In this document: one piece after another, positions 40,181 through 52,005 of the stretch | Layout: each line of letters begins with the position of its first letter | Numbering within the stretch: position 1 is the stretch's first letter | DNA from: Isoperla grammatica | Lineage: Eukaryota; Arthropoda; Insecta; Plecoptera; Perlodidae | Assembly: GCA_945910005.1 (NCBI GenBank) | Contig: OX246747.1 | Location: forward strand, 10,742,525-10,806,524 | Reading direction: 5' to 3' | Length of the DNA: 64,000 nt | Made by a program: the position numbers and the translations under genes | Notes under the pieces: generated by a model | Told to the model about the DNA's origin: nothing | What the model saw: only the letters and a program-made list of their open reading frames with translations | Database searches by the model: none

Positions 40181-42227
40181 GGGCCGGTTTTTCAATCAGT
40201 TTTTTAATCAGTGGTTGGGGTAACCAAGGCTTTTACCAACATTGTCAATGTAAAATGTAGATACAACCCAAACATATTAAAAATCAAACTAATTTTGTAG
40301 GCCTATATGATAACAATTTTTAAAAAGCACAACTCAGTTTTAATTTATTGAATTTATAAGCCTGCATGTTTGATAAATACGGTTGTTTTAGCTGGAGCCA
40401 TGACAGTTACGTCAGCTGCTCGGCCGCCATGACTGTGCTGCTAGCCGTGTGCTGTTGCTGTTGTTTTTCCTATTGATAAGCATGGGAGTGGGTTACGCGG
40501 TCCCATAATTAGCGTCTGTCGATATTTTATTCCGAACTCGTACGTTTTTATATTGCTTTAGTAGCATCAATATGCTCGTGATGGCTCTTTTTACACTCCA
40601 TAGCGGTTCTAAAACAGTAATTGAACATTGAATGTTGCAGAGAAGTGAGGTGACCAATCTGTCAAATGTCAATAGGCCTAGGTAGTAGGCCTACGCCTAG
40701 CCGCAAACAGAGGCTTAAAACTATCCATATTTATGTGATTGAGCTTATTTTGCTTGTTAAATATTATCTCGACGATATTGTCGATGTCAGATTCTAGTAA
40801 AATCTCAACTGTAGATTCATTTTATTGAATAAAAGAATCCAGATATTTTAGTTTGTGAACCAAGGGTCGGCCTATGGACCTAGACCATTGATTAATCATT
40901 GCCTAGACCATAACAACCATAGGGTCTAGGCTTTATTTGCCCGTCCATTATTGGTTTTTGATCGAATATCCATCAAATGTAACTCAAACACTGACATTTT
41001 AGGCCTAAGCCTATAGGCTCTAGTTTTGTGAATTCTAGCTGTGCAAGACCTAGGCCTACCGGTACTGCAAGCTAAAAGGCTCCTCGCCAATTGCCAAGAT
41101 TGAACCTCATAATGATGTGGTGTACCGTGTACACATGCAGTGTTGACACCAAATAACATAGGCCTAGATAGTTCAAATTATAACATCCTTGCGTAGGCCT
41201 AGGTCATCGCGTCGACTCACGGAAAATGACTGGTTCTAGGCCTAGGCTTACTGAAGCCGAGGCCCTATCCTTTGTCGTGAAAATAAAGAACTAGCCTATA
41301 TAACTTCCAATTTACAAAAATGCCCATGCAAAATAATTCTACGTGCTAACATACATAAATATAGATGATATCCTCATCAATTATAAATTAAGCCTAGGCC
41401 TAGGAAGGCAAAGTGAAAACCTACATGACAGCACAAACAAGTTGCTGTGTCCTTCCCACAGTTATTTATTTCATCTAACGAGTTTTAGGGTAGTATTATA
41501 GTAGCATATATTTTCAACATCTACTAATTACGTGGATGCTGTTACCTCCTACAAAATTTCGCAAATTACCAAGATGAATAAATCAAATAGGTGTTTCATA
41601 GCATCCTTTATCATGTGCTGCAAGGGGAGTGGTTAGTTTTAGCAGCACTTTCATGGCCGCTCGTGACGTCAGAGCAAAGATGGCAGCGCCCACAAATCTC
41701 TACTAAAACAACCGTATAGGAAATAAAATAGTGTATGTATATGTTTTCCTGGTTGGCTATTATTGCTTGAGATGAGTGAAGTCATTTGTCAAGCTCACAA
41801 AGATATTAAATTATGCAACCTAAAAGAGGCCGTGGAAGTACCTAACCAGCCTTTGGTAAATTGATGGTCCATCCAGTGTTTAGACAACAATGATCTGTCT
41901 GTACCAAATTCTTTCAAATCACTGTTGAATGGTGTGTTTTTTTACCTGAACAAAACACTATTACATCATAATACACATGTTGACCAATATAAATTATAGC
42001 TATTTATTAGTTTGTATATAAATAGTATGATATTGCTGATTTGAACTTTTATACAATGTGGTTTACATACGAATTTAAAGTCGCTGGAATAAGAATTCTA
42101 TCAATTTGATTAAAGTAATTAGGAGACGTTTGATAATTGGTTACTAACAGTATCACAGCATTCTCAAGTTGGTAATAGCTCTGGTTGATCTAATCACTGA
42201 TTACAAAACTGATTGAAAAACCGGCCC
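40181..42227. mobile_element. Non-autonomous PIF/Harbinger-like element, 2.05 kb
   Basis: Inverted ends GGGCCGGTTTTTCAATCAGT on the left and the same 20 bases reversed at the right, then a shared extension with AATCAGT. TAA flanks it (40,178-40,180 and 42,228-42,230). TAA duplications and GGGCC-type ends fit PIF/Harbinger. The interior has CCTAGGCC clusters and two diverged inverted stretches around GTCACGAGCGGCCATG-like sequence (near 40,420 and 41,655); no coding capacity is seen. Confidence 0.88.
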
Positions 42228-42273
42228 TAAGCCTTCTTAATACTTACAATGTTTTAATAACTGCTTCTGCAGA

Positions 42274-44458
42274 ATTTAAGGAGTATTGTGTCGACTTCTA
42301 TCTTGCTGGACTCCAGCAAAATCAGGTGATTATATTTTTAATTGGGGATGAACCTTGGTGCCTAGCCTACCTCCTAGGTCTAGGCCTAACCTACAAAAAG
42401 TGCATTGATGGCCTAGGCCTATAATATACAATTTCTTTGATTAGTATAGACTATGTTTTAACCTATGATTATATATTTATTGAGATTGACCAGCCCATAC
42501 AGCAGGAAGGCCAATGCAGGGAATAATTTATGGGCCTACCAAACTAATTTGTATATCAATATTATAAACATGTCTGGGCAGATTTACTAAACAAGGTATT
42601 ATTGTTTGCAGTGCTCAACATGCCTTTGACAGCAAAGGAAAAAATGAAACGATACAGGGAACGAATCAAACTTGACGCAGATAAGACCGCAGCATTGAAG
42701 CTGAAGGATAATAATAGGAAGAAAGTTAAGAAGGCTACTCTCAATGACAAACAGCTCAAAAAAGAAAGATTAAAAAATAGGGCAAGAGTGCAAAAGCATC
42801 GGAGAGGGAAAAAGCTTGTCACCCCAGCCGTGCCACTGGGTAACACTGATACCACGCCAAAGAAAAAAATTACGCCTCAAGCGATCGGTAAAGCCAAACG
42901 TCACGCTTTGAATTTTCTCCCTAAATCCCCAAGGACGAAGAGAGCTGTGATTGCCTCGATTGGAACCGATTTGGGAATTTATGTGCCACAAAAACGAATC
43001 CGAACTACGCACCGGGAACCAACTGAAACTCAAGGCGTTGTTGACAAAGTTACTGAGTTTTATGAAACCACGTCATATACCTGCCCTGGTCTAAAGGACT
43101 TCGTTGTTGTTCGGGAAGGTACTAGTAAGAAGAAAGTGCAAAAGCACTGTATGCTTGTTACACTCAAAGAGGCTTACAGCACATTTTTAGAAGATAACTC
43201 TGATGTGACACTATCATTCTCAAGATTTGCTGCTCTTCGTCCTACACACGTTTGTTTGCAAGGGTCCATCCCTCAAAACACGTGCCTATGCAAGTTCCAC
43301 GAAAACTTCAGACTGCTTTTGGTAACATTGGAGAAGACTTCATTGAAATTGTCTACCAGCTTTAGGCAATTTGTTGATACGATTGTGTGTGACCAAGAGA
43401 ACGAGTTGTGCATGACTGGCCAATGTGAAGAATGCCCCCACTTTGAAAAGTTGGAATTGGACGAAGATGAAGGCATCAATGAATGCAAATGGAATCAATG
43501 GTCCATTGAGCAAATGAAAACGGTAAAAATTGTTGAAGAAGGCACTATTGAAGGTTGTGTTGATGATCTCATATTTTTGCAACGAGGCTGATCGAGACAA
43601 TGAGTGGGTGATATATGAAGACATTTTAGCTGAGATGGAAAATCATTATGGAAGGAAGTTCAAAGAAGTTGTGTTTTTTCAGATGGGGCTGCTAGCCAGT
43701 TTAAACAAAAATACCATTTGAACAACATGACGCATTTACAATGCGAAAACATTGAGTGGAACTTCTTTGCCACTAGTCATGGCAAGGGGCCAGTGGATGG
43801 TATCGGTGGAGAATTGAAGCGACGGGTTAAGATGAAAGTTTTGAGTGGTCAAGCGAACGTTTTGAATGCTACAGACTTTTTTCAAACAGCACTGATGACT
43901 GAAGGAAAAACAAAAGTGCTATTTTGTTCTGAAGAAAAAATAAGAGAAAATATCACTCGCTTAAATGAGCTTTCTGAGTTTGCCTTACCCTTGCCCAAGA
44001 CCCAGAGTGTAAACTACGTACGAAAAGTATCTCCAGGGGTGATACGATATAAAAGCGATGCCGCTGCAAGTGAGATAAAAATACACCAATTTCATCCTAG
44101 TATCAGGCCCAATGAAAAAGAGAAAGACACACCTAGGCCTAATGGAGTTGCAAGTCTTGCTCTGCCAGGCACCTCTAAAGAAAAGGTGGCAGTAGCAAAC
44201 ATCCAAGTTGGGTCATGGGTTGTTGTCAAATACTGCCAAAAAAGGTCAACTCTGTCCTACACTGGTCAGGTGATCAAGCTAGGAGAAGAAAGCTTTTTAG
44301 TAAAATTTCTTTCCAAGCTAAGTGGGGAAGGTGATAGGTACATTTGGCCTAAAGATGATGATGAAGATGAGGTGAATGAAGAAAGTATTTTGGAGATTCT
44401 AAAGGAACCGCAGATGGACCGCCACGGCGTCATGAAATTCATTGTTTCTGGGCCCTAA
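42274..44458 (+). pseudogene. Transposase-like gene of unidentified superfamily
   Basis: Small exon 42,274-42,324 (EFKEYCVDFYLAGLQQNQ, acceptor TTCTGCAG, donor GTGATT), then an exon from about 42,611. The N-terminus is a basic helix (MPLTAKEKMKRYRERIKLDA, KKERLKNRARVQKHRRGKK). Next come TKRAVIASIGTDLGIYVP, YTCPGLKDFVVVREG, LSFSRFAALRPTHVCLQGSI and a Cys/His set TCLCKFHENFRLL with CEECPHF. After a 55 bp SINE scrap (43,567-43,620) and a one-base deletion in a T run comes FFSDGAASQFKQKYHL and SHGKGPVDGIGGELKRRV. Similar proteins with an SDGAxxQFKN box and HGKGxxDGxGG occur in many invertebrates as transposon genes; I cannot name the family. A central block with another acidic residue seems deleted. 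It ends FIVSGP at 44,458. Confidence 0.65.
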
Positions 44459-44944
44459 AAATGATTAAAAAACATAAAAACTAAGAAAAACTTTATAAGT
44501 GCCAGTATTTAACTGTTAGGTGTTTAGTTTGACTAATTTTGTGTTGTATTATATATTATTATTCACAAGAGTAATTCCGTTACCATGGCCTGTAATTCCG
44601 TTACCAGACAAAACATTTTTTTTCAAAACAGTGTTTAGTGTCAACCTTCAAGATTATGAAAGAATTTAGAAACTAACAACTTCACTGTTTAATTCACAGG
44701 TTTTTGACTGATAGTGACGTCACTATTTGGACTGGGACTTTTACCGTAATTCCGTTACCAAGTGGAAAAGGTCCATAATATAATTCAAAAAAATGTGCAA
44801 TAATTAAAATAATTTGCTTTATTTAAAAAATAATTTTTGTCCTGTATGACTAATTCATAAGCAATAAAAAAAGGATTTCCTTTATTTGTAAAACTTCATG
44901 TTTTAGTTGTTCCCAGTTCTCCCAATTGTAATTCCGTTACCGTG

Positions 44945-47900
44945 GAATTGCCCTACAGCAAATCCTGAGATGCAAGTAAACGAAGAGGTCCAGGCGATAG
45001 ATAAGACTAATACTGTGTTGGAAATAAATGGACAGGTCCAGAAGAAATCCAAGCCAAACAGGGTATCTGGAACTGTAACATCCACTAAGATAAAGAGGTT
45101 TACTCCCAGTACCGGGACATCTTTAAAAGATACACATATCGGTCCTAACCTGCGTCAGACCTCAAAGAAGACGTCCCGATTCTCTCCTCAATAGGACGAG
45201 CAAGAGGGTAGCAATGAAAAAGACATGAGCCCAGAATGTAGAGCAACTATTTTTAACTGTTCATCAATAGATTACTATCATGTCCTAAACAAAAGTAGTA
45301 ATGCCAAACATAGCCTTAGATTTATCCACCTAAATGCTAGGAGCATGAAAAATAAATTAAACCAAATTGAATGTTTAATCAAAAGCCTTAATAGCCCAGA
45401 AATAATAGCAGAAATAATTACAGAAACCTGGTTAAATGAAGAGGACACTAATTATAAGTTACCAAAATACCGGGATACAATAACTTTTACAAATGCAGAA
45501 ACACTTCCAGAGGTGGTGGAGTAGCATTGTTTGTTAGGGATTCACTTGAGTCCAAACTTATTCTTTCACACAGTAATATTGAAGACGTCTGGGTTGATAT
45601 TAAACTTAGTGTCCTAGATGCCCACAAACATAAACCAAGCACACACCATGGTAATGAGTCACGTAACACTAACAGCATACGGGTAGGGGTCATGTACAGA
45701 GCACCAAATACCAACCTAAACAGTTTCTATGACTCGCTTGACGGCAGGCTTGAAGAAATGTTTACTAACAATAAACAAATAATGCTGTTTGGAGATTTCA
45801 ATATCAATCTTGCTGAACTAAACAAACAAACTGAACACTATATCAATCTTGTAGAATCCAATGGTTTTTACATTATTAACAACAAACCAAACATTTACAC
45901 AAGAGTAACAATCACCACCAAATCTCTCATAGACCACATTATTACAAATAACACATTCCCAACTAACTCTGAAATCTACAATATTGGAAACATTTTAAGT
46001 GACCACAACTTACTTCTACTACAGTAAAGATTAGCGCACCGTCCCTGTAACCAAAACCTCATTCGTATTACCTAAAATTAACTATAATAAATTCCTTATG
46101 CTGTTACAGGAACGGTCTAATGAACTTAACAATAAATGTATTGAAGAGGCAAATGATGTAGAAGAATCATATTATGATAATCTGGTTAAAAATCTTAAAC
46201 AAATTCTTACCGAATCAACTGAAATACAAAACTCGAAGGGTAATTTTAACAAAAAAGCCAACCTACCATGGATAACAAAAGATCTCCTGCAAAAAATTAC
46301 AAATAAAAACATGCTGTATAGAAAAACAAAACTTAACCCGAATCCTGAGTTACTATCGCAATACAAGAAACTCCGCAAAGAAATCTTAAAGCTAACAACT
46401 GATCATAAACATAAATTCTATGCCACCAAATTTAACAACTGTAAAGCTAATCCTAAAAAAGCATGGCAACTAATTAATGAAATTGTACGTGTACAACAAA
46501 CCACAAAATAGGAGTAGTTGCAAGGAGTTACTAATCAATGACAAGGTTATCCAGAACCAGGAGGTGTTATGCCAAGAATTCAACAATTTTTTTGTCTCTA
46601 TAGGAGAAACATTAAATCAAGCAGCTGCAAAAACAAGATCTAATGCTGCCAACACATTTAATAACTCTGGCACAACCACAGAAAATCACATATGTACACA
46701 AAACCCTCCCCTCAACTCGTTAGCTCTGTATCTAACTACTGAAAGTGAAGTAAACTGTATGATAAAAATCTGAACAACAATAAAAGCCCAGATGATGATT
46801 GATGATGATTAATGGGGCTTAACGTCTCATATTTATGCAACGATGGCTAATCGAGACGATGAGCGGGTGATAATGAAGATGAGAAAGATGATAATGAATA
46901 ATAAAGCCACATCCGAATCAGATCCATTGTACGTCGCGTGAGTCGTCATACGGGAGTCCAGCAAGGGAGGGCAGGGTCAAGGAGATGACGGTATTCCTGT
47001 AAAAGCTCTAAAAATTGGTAAGCAAATAATAACACCTATATTAGTAAAAATAATCAATGAAACCTTACCTACAGGAACGATACCTTCTCGCCTCCAACTG
47101 GCCAAAGTCAACCCAGTGTTTAAAGGAGGTAATACTAAGGAAGTAAATAATTACCGGCCGATATCTGTTCTAAGTGTATTTACCAAAATAACTGAAAGAG
47201 TAGTTAAAAAAAGACTTCAAGAATTTATATCCAAACATTCTCTACTTTATGCTTGCCAGTATGGTTTTAGAGAGCGTACTAGCACGCAAAATGCTGCAAT
47301 AGACTTTATTTCAGAAATTCAGCTACAAATTGACCAGGGTAACCGCGTAGGAGGTTTATTCATAGACCTAAAGAAGGCATTTGACACTGTAAACCACGTT
47401 GTTCTGTTGCAAAAATTAGAGTCCATGGGAGTCAGGGGTATAGCCCTAGAGTGGTTCGAGAGCTACTTAAAGGACAGAAAACAATAATATGTTAACATAA
47501 ACAATACAAGGAGCTCAACATGTAATATTAACTGTGGTGTTCCACAAGGGACCGTACTAGGACCTTTACTGTTCAATATCTTTATTAATGATCTGAGCAA
47601 ATGTCCTCTTAAAGGAATCCTCAAACTATATGCTGATGACACAAACCTATTTTACTATGGCACACTAAATGAAATATATAGTAACATACAACACGACCTT
47701 AATATCCTCAGTAATTGGATGGGAATCAACAAAATTTCTATTAATACCTCAAAAACAAATTATATGATCCTACACAGTAAATATGATTCAGTCAATGACA
47801 ACAACCAGATCCTAAAATATAATGAAATGCCAATTACCAAGGTGGAAGTTAGTAAATACCTAGGTTTACTTATCGATGAACACTTAGATTGGAAACCGCA

Positions 47901-48450
47901 TGTGAACCTGGTTCGCAAGAAAATCGCACCAGTTGTAGGAATACTAAGACGACTTGCACCCACATTACCACCCAATGTAGTTTACTCGATCTACTCATCT
48001 CTTATTCAGTGCCACCTATCATACATGTTTGGTATATGGGGCACGGTCCCTAAATATATTCTACACAACATCCAGACTTTACAAAACCAAGCCATACGAA
48101 TTATCTTTAAATACCCCAGACTTTAGGGCACCAAAAAGATGTACAAAAAATTAGAATACTTCCCCTTAACCAAATGGTCATCTACGAGCCAATACTAATT
48201 ATGCACTGAATATGTAGAGGTCTGCAATACAGCACAATAACATTCACCAACATTGAATCCATACATAACCACAACACAAGACAAAAACATCAAATTACAC
48301 TTCCATATATAAAAACTAATTTAGGTAAGAACTCGATATACTACTCAGGAGCTCAACTTTACAATAATCTTGACCCGTGCATAAAAAATGAGAAAAGATT
48401 TGGTAAATTTAAATGTGCAATAAAACAACTACTACTAATGCAGCTATAAC
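44945..48450 (+). pseudogene. LINE ORF2 (CR1/L2/Daphne-like), many breaks
   Basis: An ORF1 tail (VNEEVQAIDKTNTVLEINGQ) is followed from 45,225 by the APE endonuclease: FIHLNARSMKNKLNQIECLI, ITETWLNEEDTNYKLP, frameshift, GVALFVRD, VGVMYRAPNTNLNSFYD, MLFGDFNINLAEL and SDHNLLL, stop. A linker (46,098-46,773) precedes a SINE fragment. The reverse transcriptase resumes at 46,978: [62 protein letters not shown], stop, GVPQGTVLGPLLFNIFINDL, LYADDTNLFYYG and SKYLGLLIDEHLDWKPHV. At least two frameshifts and three stops make it dead. It lies inside the hAT block. Confidence 0.85.
46795..46977 (-). repeat. SINE, variant A, 5' truncated, inside the LINE
   Basis: Tail GATGATTAATGGGGCTTAAC through GGGAGTCCAGCAAGGGAGGG. 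It sits between the LINE's SPDD and DDGIPVK motifs, a position where related LINEs have an unbroken SPGxDGI. Confidence 0.9.
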
Positions 48451-48572
48451 AGTCACATGTATATAACATTACTAATTATTATATAAATGGAGCTCAATTG
48501 CTATGTTTAAACGGGCTATTAGTATTCTAACCTTGTAACAATTATTCTGTCTTGCATTGAAATATAAATTTA

Positions 48573-49535
48573 GATCTGAAAGCAATGGAAATCTGGTTTG
48601 GAACAAATAAGATGAAACCAAACGTAAGTAAGACTAAGGCGATGGTAATAGGTACTAAATCAGTTCTCTATAAAGTTGATAAGAACATGATTAGCATAGA
48701 AATAAATAATGAAAAGATTGAACTTGTGAATGAATTTCTATACTTGGGTGTAATTTTTGATCAGAATCTAAAATTCAAACTTCATGCAAATTACATTATT
48801 GCTAAGATGTCAAGGAAGGTGGGACTATTAAGGAGATTAGGTGGATGTTTAAATACTGAATCAAAAATTAATATTTATCAATCAATCATAGCGCCACATG
48901 TTGATTACTGTAGTTCAATATTATTTATGTTAGATAAAAACGAAATTGATAAGATCCAGAAAATCCAAAATAGGGCCATGCGCTGTATTCTAGGAGTTCG
49001 GCGTGACACTTCAATAGCTAAAATGTGTGAGGTATTACATTGGCTTAGGATTAAACAACGTATAGTGCTTAATACACTAGTGCTTATTTTTAAGTTAACA
49101 CATGGACTTGTCCCTGACTATTTAAGTAATCTAGTAATAAGGAATAATGAAATCCATCATTATAATACAAGAAAAAATGCAAATATTTTTGTTAAAAGAA
49201 ATTCTAATAAAAAAGTAGAGGGAGGTTCATTGTTTGAAAAAGGTATACGTATTTTTAACCGCATACCCCTTGAAATTAGAAAAGGTAGTATAAGTAGTTT
49301 TAGAAGAAACTGTTGTAAACTTATTAATGAAGGAAAATTAGTAGCCTTCCCAGGTGAAAGAGTATTTTACTGGGACAAAATTTAGTTTAGTATCTTATAT
49401 TTTATTTATGTTATTATGTTTCATGGGCTTGTATGTATGTATGTATGTATGTATGTATGAAATAACGATGTAATGTAATGATGCAAAATAGCAAGATATG
49501 CTATAATAAAGAATACTACTACTACTACTACTATC
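48573..49535 (+). pseudogene. 5'-truncated LINE: reverse transcriptase C-terminus
   Basis: The open frame 48,585-49,382 begins inside the RT domain (MEIWFGTNKMKPNVSKTKAM), with FLYLGVIFDQNLKFKLHANY, HVDYCSSILFML, QNRAMRCILGVRRDTSIAKM and the LINE C-terminal HHYNTRKNANIFVKR. The frame is intact to its stop at 49,383-49,385. A (TATG)n run and a final (ACT)n at 49,518-49,532 form the 3' end. A second, recent truncated LINE, inserted beside the older copy. Confidence 0.8.
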
Positions 49536-49639
49536 ATTACTTATTGCTTATAACAGGTGCTGTCTGAAGCTTACTTTGCAATTATGAAATAATTTTAAGT
49601 TTAATTTAGTTATTAATCATTAATTAGCATTAGTCTTAA

Positions 49640-49775
49640 GATATTATACTTTGTGATGTCACCCTCTTCTTCTTCTTCCAATGAACGTCCACAACCATGA
49701 AGGTTCCTAGTTCATTGTATATGTATTGAATGTAATTTGTAATACGAAATAAATAAACTTGAACTTGAACTTAAA
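49640..49775 (+). mobile_element. LINE or SINE 3' end with (TTGAAC)n tail
   Basis: The stretch ends AATAAATAAACTTGAACTTG, typical of a short 3' untranslated fragment of an L2/CR1-like element. No coding part. Confidence 0.45.
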
Positions 49776-50237
49776 TACACATCCACAACCACATTATAAC
49801 AGTTAAAACAACATAGAAAAATGCAGTTTTAAAAAATCGCCCTGTAGAGCAAACTGGGGGGCTCGCCCCTCAGACCCCCCTGAACTGCCGCTAATTTCCA
49901 TTGCCTCCATATTTGATCTTTCTTGGATTGTCCTGCCCTCCCTATTATTTTATACCACGAGCCGCCACTGGTACCAGTTGATCCTCACAACAAGGAAACT
50001 GTTTCCTAATGCAGCAATTGTATACACGGACATTTTCTTCAGGCGTGATATCCACAACGATGTAGTTGATGAAGCGAACGAAGCCATTAAATGGGTGTGC
50101 CGCGAGCTGGGCGCAGTCCGCGTCCAATCGCAAAAATGGTTAACCGACTTCGACATCTCCCGAGGTGGACTACACCCTAACAACTCGGGCAGCCTCAAAG
50201 TCCACAACATGATTGAGGAACTTGCCTCCACGCTCAC

Positions 50238-50498
50238 ATGGCGACCACACCTCCCACCCCGGTAGGCATTACCAGGCCTAACACTATCTCCACTCCATCC
50301 AATCCACCCACTACGACGTCCCTTGCCCCCCTGAACAAATCCAATCTCAACATTCATGAAATTGAGGCCTATTCATTCTCCGTGCCAGCCCATTTCACCG
50401 TCGTGCACTGTGTTGCCAAAGACCTTCGCCTCTCAGCTGGAATAGCAGTGCACTTTAAACGCAAGTTTGGTTTAGGCACTTGCCGTGAGCACCCTGAA
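50238..50498 (+). pseudogene. Macro-domain-like ORF, N-terminal part
   Basis: The ATG at 50,238 lies inside the last codons of the SGNH ORF (28-base overlap, shifted frame). After a Pro/Thr-rich lead (MATTPPTPVGITRPNTIS) it reads IEAYSFSVPAHFTVVHCVAK then DLRLSAGIAVHFKRKFG. From memory this is the first strand-loop of TARG1/POA1-type macro domains, which bind ADP-ribose: Gly-Asp-like turn, HCVSxD, (G/S)AGIA, F(K/R)xxFG. The frame then runs into BEL/Pao sequence near 50,475, so the rest of the domain is lost. If right, the retroelement encoded an esterase followed by an ADP-ribose-binding or hydrolysing protein. Confidence 0.55.
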
Positions 50499-52005
50499 TA
50501 AATGCACGAACAGTGCCCAACAAAACAGAGTGGTGCACGGGGTTTGAAGTCCGTACATGACAAGAGAGAGTTACAGGCGACTGTTTGCTGCAACTAGCGA
50601 TGGGAGTGAGTTCCTCGACCGGAGCTGGTAAGGGGGAGGGGGAGAGATCCGTATGAAGCATGGAATTATGTTTCGTACTGCGACAGACGGAGCACGAGTT
50701 CTTTGATACAATTAAAACACCGTTTCAATTGTCGCAATGTGTCATAGCGTTCCTCCACATTTTGATCTAGGAAAACATTGCATTGATACAATGTGTGTGT
50801 CGACTTACATAACGGACATGACCGTGAGGTAGAATTGATAGTCGAGCGAGATGACTCATTGTTTGCTCGCTCACTGGACGTATTCGAGACTGGTAGAGTC
50901 GATAAGAGCAACGAATTGACCTTCTTTGTTGCAAACGAACGTTTTGTAGAAGTATTCGAAGTTTTACTAACAGCACGTAATTCCATTGTGCGAGACTGTT
51001 CTTCTAAAAACACTATCAATTATTTTAGTCAGGAATAACATGAGAAGATTGCTTGTTTTCAAACGCCTTTCTAGAAGAAGGGTCGAGATTAGCTAACGAT
51101 AAACAGAGCAACAGAAAATCACCTAAGTCGGGAATGCATAATGCTTTCAAAGCTTCAACCGAATTGCGATGAATTTTGAGAAAACTTTGTTAACTTTCAA
51201 GAGACGTGGATTTCAGCGGAACAAATTCTAAAATCCGCTGAACGTACAAGCTGCCTAGAAGTCTTTTGTTCTCATAACGTGAGATCAATGCATTTAAGGC
51301 AAGAGAATAGCTTTCATCACAAATTTGAAATTCCGAAATTATTGCGAGAGGTTGTTCAGACAACGAGCATTTGAGATAATGAAGCTTTTGCACATTGCTT
51401 AATGAGTTATCATCAATTAGAGATTTGAATAGAGAGAAGAATTCTGTCCATTTTGATATGTCACCAGAGAACTTAGGCAAGTCAATGACTGGTAATTGTA
51501 CAAGAGATTTGGCTTGCGTAGGTTCAGCCACAGGCGCAGATACGAAATTATTTTGACTTAGTTTCTCGGCGGCACGGTAGCGTGCTTGAGCGCCAAAAAG
51601 TAAAGTCTCGAAGCTTGCTTGAACTTGGTCCACTTCAATGGATAAAGCGGGGGACACAAGCTTCGCATTTAGCTTTTCGGTATCTGATTGGACGCTTTGA
51701 AATGTCGATTCTATTGTTGCTAACCTTTCGAAGCAATCTTTGATAGAATACACATCAGCTGGCTGCTGGTTGTAAGTCAGCGAATGCGTCATAAGTGCGT
51801 TGCGCACTAGCGAATATATTCTGACGGCAAGACACAAGAAGTTGTTGTTAACAGCTTCTAAATAGATAAGAAAATACAATAAACAATACGAGAAACAACG
51901 GGTAATCGAATTACAGAGTGGAATACAGAGCAAACACGAGAGAAAAATACCCGTAAGGCAAATCAGTGAGAAGCGGCCCAGAGCTAGGGTGAAACCATTC
52001 AGCAA
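50475..52005 (-). pseudogene. BEL/Pao retrotransposon gag and start of protease
   Basis: On the minus strand the 271-codon frame (51,190-52,005) ends in the DUF1759-type gag region: VIDLPKFSGDISKWTEFFSL, FKSLIDDNSLSNVQKLHYLK and LNALISRYENKRLLGSLYVQ. The next frame gives EALKALCIPDLGDFLLLCLS. 50,666-51,019 gives the zinc knuckle CPLCKSTHTLYQCNVFLDQN, EERYDTLRQLKRCFNC. Near 50,500-50,590 another frame reads HSVLLGTVRAFIQGAHGK, the strand before the BEL protease active site. The rest of pol is missing; the element ends against the macro ORF. Several frameshifts. Confidence 0.8.

Larger units (their letters stand above)
39199..44941 (+). mobile_element. Unidentified DNA transposon with GGTAACGGAATTAC subterminal repeats
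   Basis: The 14-mer GGTAACGGAATTAC occurs at 39,199 (one mismatch), 39,218 and 39,232 in plus sense, and as its reverse complement GTAATTCCGTTACC at 44,571, 44,592, 44,746 and 44,928. The inward-facing arrangement around one transposase-like gene marks the ends of a cut-and-paste element, probably transposase binding sites. Exact termini and duplication are not certain. A Harbinger-like element and a variant C SINE sit inside it. Confidence 0.7.
38880..49970. mobile_element. hAT-bounded insertion block, 11.1 kb
   Basis: Left end CAGTGGCGGCTGGTGG, right end CCACGAGCCGCCACTG (inverted), flanked by the 8 bp duplication GTACCAGT (38,872-38,879 and 49,971-49,978). CAG(T)G ends with 8 bp duplications are diagnostic of hAT. 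No hAT transposase remains; the interior (about 39.2-49.8 kb) is filled by other elements inserted into it. The original element was perhaps only a few hundred bases: 38,880 to about 39,190, plus about 49,775 to 49,970. Confidence 0.92.
37985..50265 (+). pseudogene. SGNH-hydrolase ORF of a retroelement, split by an 11 kb hAT block
   Basis: The frame starts near 37,985 (AIERLLVALKTLVVSLNPEI), runs through a long Pro/Ser/Thr linker, and shifts in a C run at about 38,615-38,632. It continues with SGNH esterase blocks: TIVMSDSMFSG (block I, catalytic Ser in the DS), a stop, VILHYGTNSLGK (the GTN block) to 38,879. After the hAT block it resumes at 49,971: TRKLFPNAAIVYTDIFFRRD, then DEANEAIKWVCRELGAVRVQ and DFDISRGGLHPNNSGSLKVH, where Asp and His of the DxxH-like end are visible. 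Excision with one 8 bp duplication joins the halves in frame. SGNH domains occur in ORFs of DIRS/Ngaro-type and some LINE elements; the substrate is unknown. It ends at 50,265, overlapping the next ORF. Confidence 0.75.
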
